Shown here piece by piece: positions 63,079 through 64,000 of a DNA stretch of 64,000 nt. The notes under the pieces were generated by a model that worked only from the letters and a program-made list of their open reading frames with translations, ran no database searches and was not told the DNA's origin. This DNA is from Bacteroidia bacterium (GTDB lineage: Bacteria; Bacteroidota; Bacteroidia; UKL13-3). Position numbers and translations under genes: made by a program. The stretch lies in assembly GCA_021740845.1 (NCBI GenBank), contig JAIOYZ010000010.1, positions 60,531 to 124,530 on the forward strand, read 5' to 3'. Numbering within the stretch: the first letter of the stretch is position 1; every line of letters starts with the position of its first letter.

Positions 63079-64000
63079 CTTATTATCTTTGCCAAATGGC
63101 AGAACGGGTTAAATTTGTTGGCGTGAATTCAATAACATTCAACCGAACATTTAAGACAGATGATGATTGTTTAAAGTACTTAACATTTTTGAAATGGGAA
63201 GAAGGATATAGTTGTAAAAGATGTCAGAATAGGAAATATAGCCAGGGCAAAAAATTACATAATAGGCGTTGCACAAAATGTAGATATGAAGAAAGTCCAA
63301 CCTCAGGAACAATGTTTGACAAAGTGAAATTTTCATTGTTAAAAGCATTTCACATAGTCTTTAAAATAAGCACGAAAAAGAAAGGAATGTCGAGCTTGGA
63401 GTTAAGTAATGAATTCGAACTAAGACAAAAAACATGTTGGGAGTTCAAGTGGAAAATTCAACAGGCAATGGCTAGTAGTCTCCAGTATCCATTGACAGGT
63501 ACCGTTCATGTAGATGAATTTATGATTGGAGGTCCAGAGTTGGAAAAACGAGGAAGAAGCAAGGGTGCAAAAAAATTAATAGTGGTTGCATTAGAAATTT
63601 TAGAGTCTGGTGTTGGAAGAGCTTATGCTGAAGTAATAGAGAATGCATCGGCAAAAGAATTAGGAAGTTTTTTACAAAAATATGTATCAAAAGAAGCAGA
63701 AATTATTTCAGATGAATGGAGAGGATATATCCCTCTGAAATCTGAATTTAAGAAACTGGAACAAATTGCTTCTGATGATGGAAAGAACTTTAAAGATATA
63801 CATATTCATATCATGAATATTAAAAGTTGGCTAAGAGGAATACATCATCATTGCACAGAAGAAAGGATGCAAGGGTATCTCAATGAATACCATTATAGAT
63901 TCAATAGAAGGCAAAAAATGGGGACAACCTTCGACTTACTCCTAAAAAGGATGGTAAAAAATGACCCTATACGCTTATTATCAAACAATTAAAATTGTTA
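63061..64000 (+). mobile_element. IS1595-family insertion sequence (right end outside window)
   Basis: The left boundary is inferred from where SDR homology stops, about 63050-63065. The transposase gene starts 30-40 bp inside. Terminal inverted repeats cannot be named with confidence, and the right end probably lies just beyond 64000. Confidence 0.65.
63096..63992 (+). CDS. IS1595-family (ISXO2-like) transposase
   Basis: 298 residues, appears complete. An N-terminal zinc ribbon C-K-R-C ... C-T-K-C is followed by E-E-S-P-T-S-G-T-M-F. The DDE domain has V-H-V-D-E-F-M-I-G-G (first Asp), I-I-S-D-E-W-R-G-Y (second Asp) and the C-terminal I-K-S-W-L-R-G-I-H-H-H ... Y-L-N-E-Y-H-Y-R-F-N-R-R. All IS1595 hallmarks are intact, so the element may still be active. 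It inserted into an SDR gene on the opposite strand. Confidence 0.93.
   Translation: MAERVKFVGVNSITFNRTFKTDDDCLKYLTFLKWEEGYSCKRCQNRKYSQGKKLHNRRCTKCRYEESPTSGTMFDKVKFSLLKAFHIVFKISTKKKGMSSLELSNEFELRQKTCWEFKWKIQQAMASSLQYPLTGTVHVDEFMIGGPELEKRGRSKGAKKLIVVALEILESGVGRAYAEVIENASAKELGSFLQKYVSKEAEIISDEWRGYIPLKSEFKKLEQIASDDGKNFKDIHIHIMNIKSWLRGIHHHCTEERMQGYLNEYHYRFNRRQKMGTTFDLLLKRMVKNDPIRLLSNN

Noticed and set aside
63061..64000. Exact terminal inverted repeats of the IS1595 element.
   Set aside because: Left and right candidates (around 63061 and 63965-64000) do not pair convincingly, and the right end may be outside the window.

Overview
The window is a low-G+C chromosome segment from a gliding-type member of the Bacteroidota. 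Evidence: three secreted proteins end in type IX secretion (T9SS) sorting domains (1209-5189, 28073-29701, 47340-53195). A gldC gene sits in an alaS / M23 peptidase / MerR / gldC run. There are DUF2490, DUF4190 and AAA/DUF4143 proteins, many lipoproteins with a Cys-Lys/Asn lipobox, and a promoter of the TTTG / TAnnTTTG type. I cannot name the genus.

Layout. 1-18 kb: a lipoprotein (cut by the window edge), a class A beta-lactamase, a repeat-rich T9SS adhesin, a DUF2490 protein, a very large M1 peptidase with a probable outer-membrane C-terminus, a PH-domain membrane protein, a glycosyltransferase, a SWIM-SNF2 helicase, a divergent DapB-like reductase, RluF and an EamA transporter. 18.1-20.1 kb: a non-coding, heptad-built minisatellite on both sides of one lipoprotein gene. 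20-28 kb: dihydroorotase, a glycine-zipper / zeta-kinase pair, an Mpo1-like protein, a globin-like lipoprotein, an ECF sigma / anti-sigma pair, and an operon of pirin, nitroreductase and a degenerate receiver. 28-47 kb: T9SS beta-propeller-like protein, MFS transporter, alaS, M23 peptidase, MerR, gldC, a second ECF sigma operon ending in a Spy/CpxP-like protein, cupin, DUF4256, DUF1566, AAA-DUF4143 and several secreted unknowns. 47.3-53.2 kb: a 1951-residue secreted phosphoesterase/nucleotidase. 53.4-63 kb: an accessory region in which every gene is on the minus strand. It consists of mostly single-gene units separated by GC-richer imperfect inverted repeats and looks like a cassette array. 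It carries several damaged genes and ends in an IS1595-family transposase that truncates a short-chain dehydrogenase.

The strongest unexplained signal spans the whole window: a 10-bp near-palindrome, GGTT(TG or CA)AACC, present at 26 exact positions plus 2 with CG in the centre and many one-mismatch versions, in genes and in spacers. In four intergenic places two copies face each other 23-26 bp apart and can form long hairpins. The second signal is the 7-bp-periodic minisatellite at 18-20 kb, where the spacing between several cores differs by exact multiples of 7.

All family assignments come from reading motifs by eye. No database search was run.
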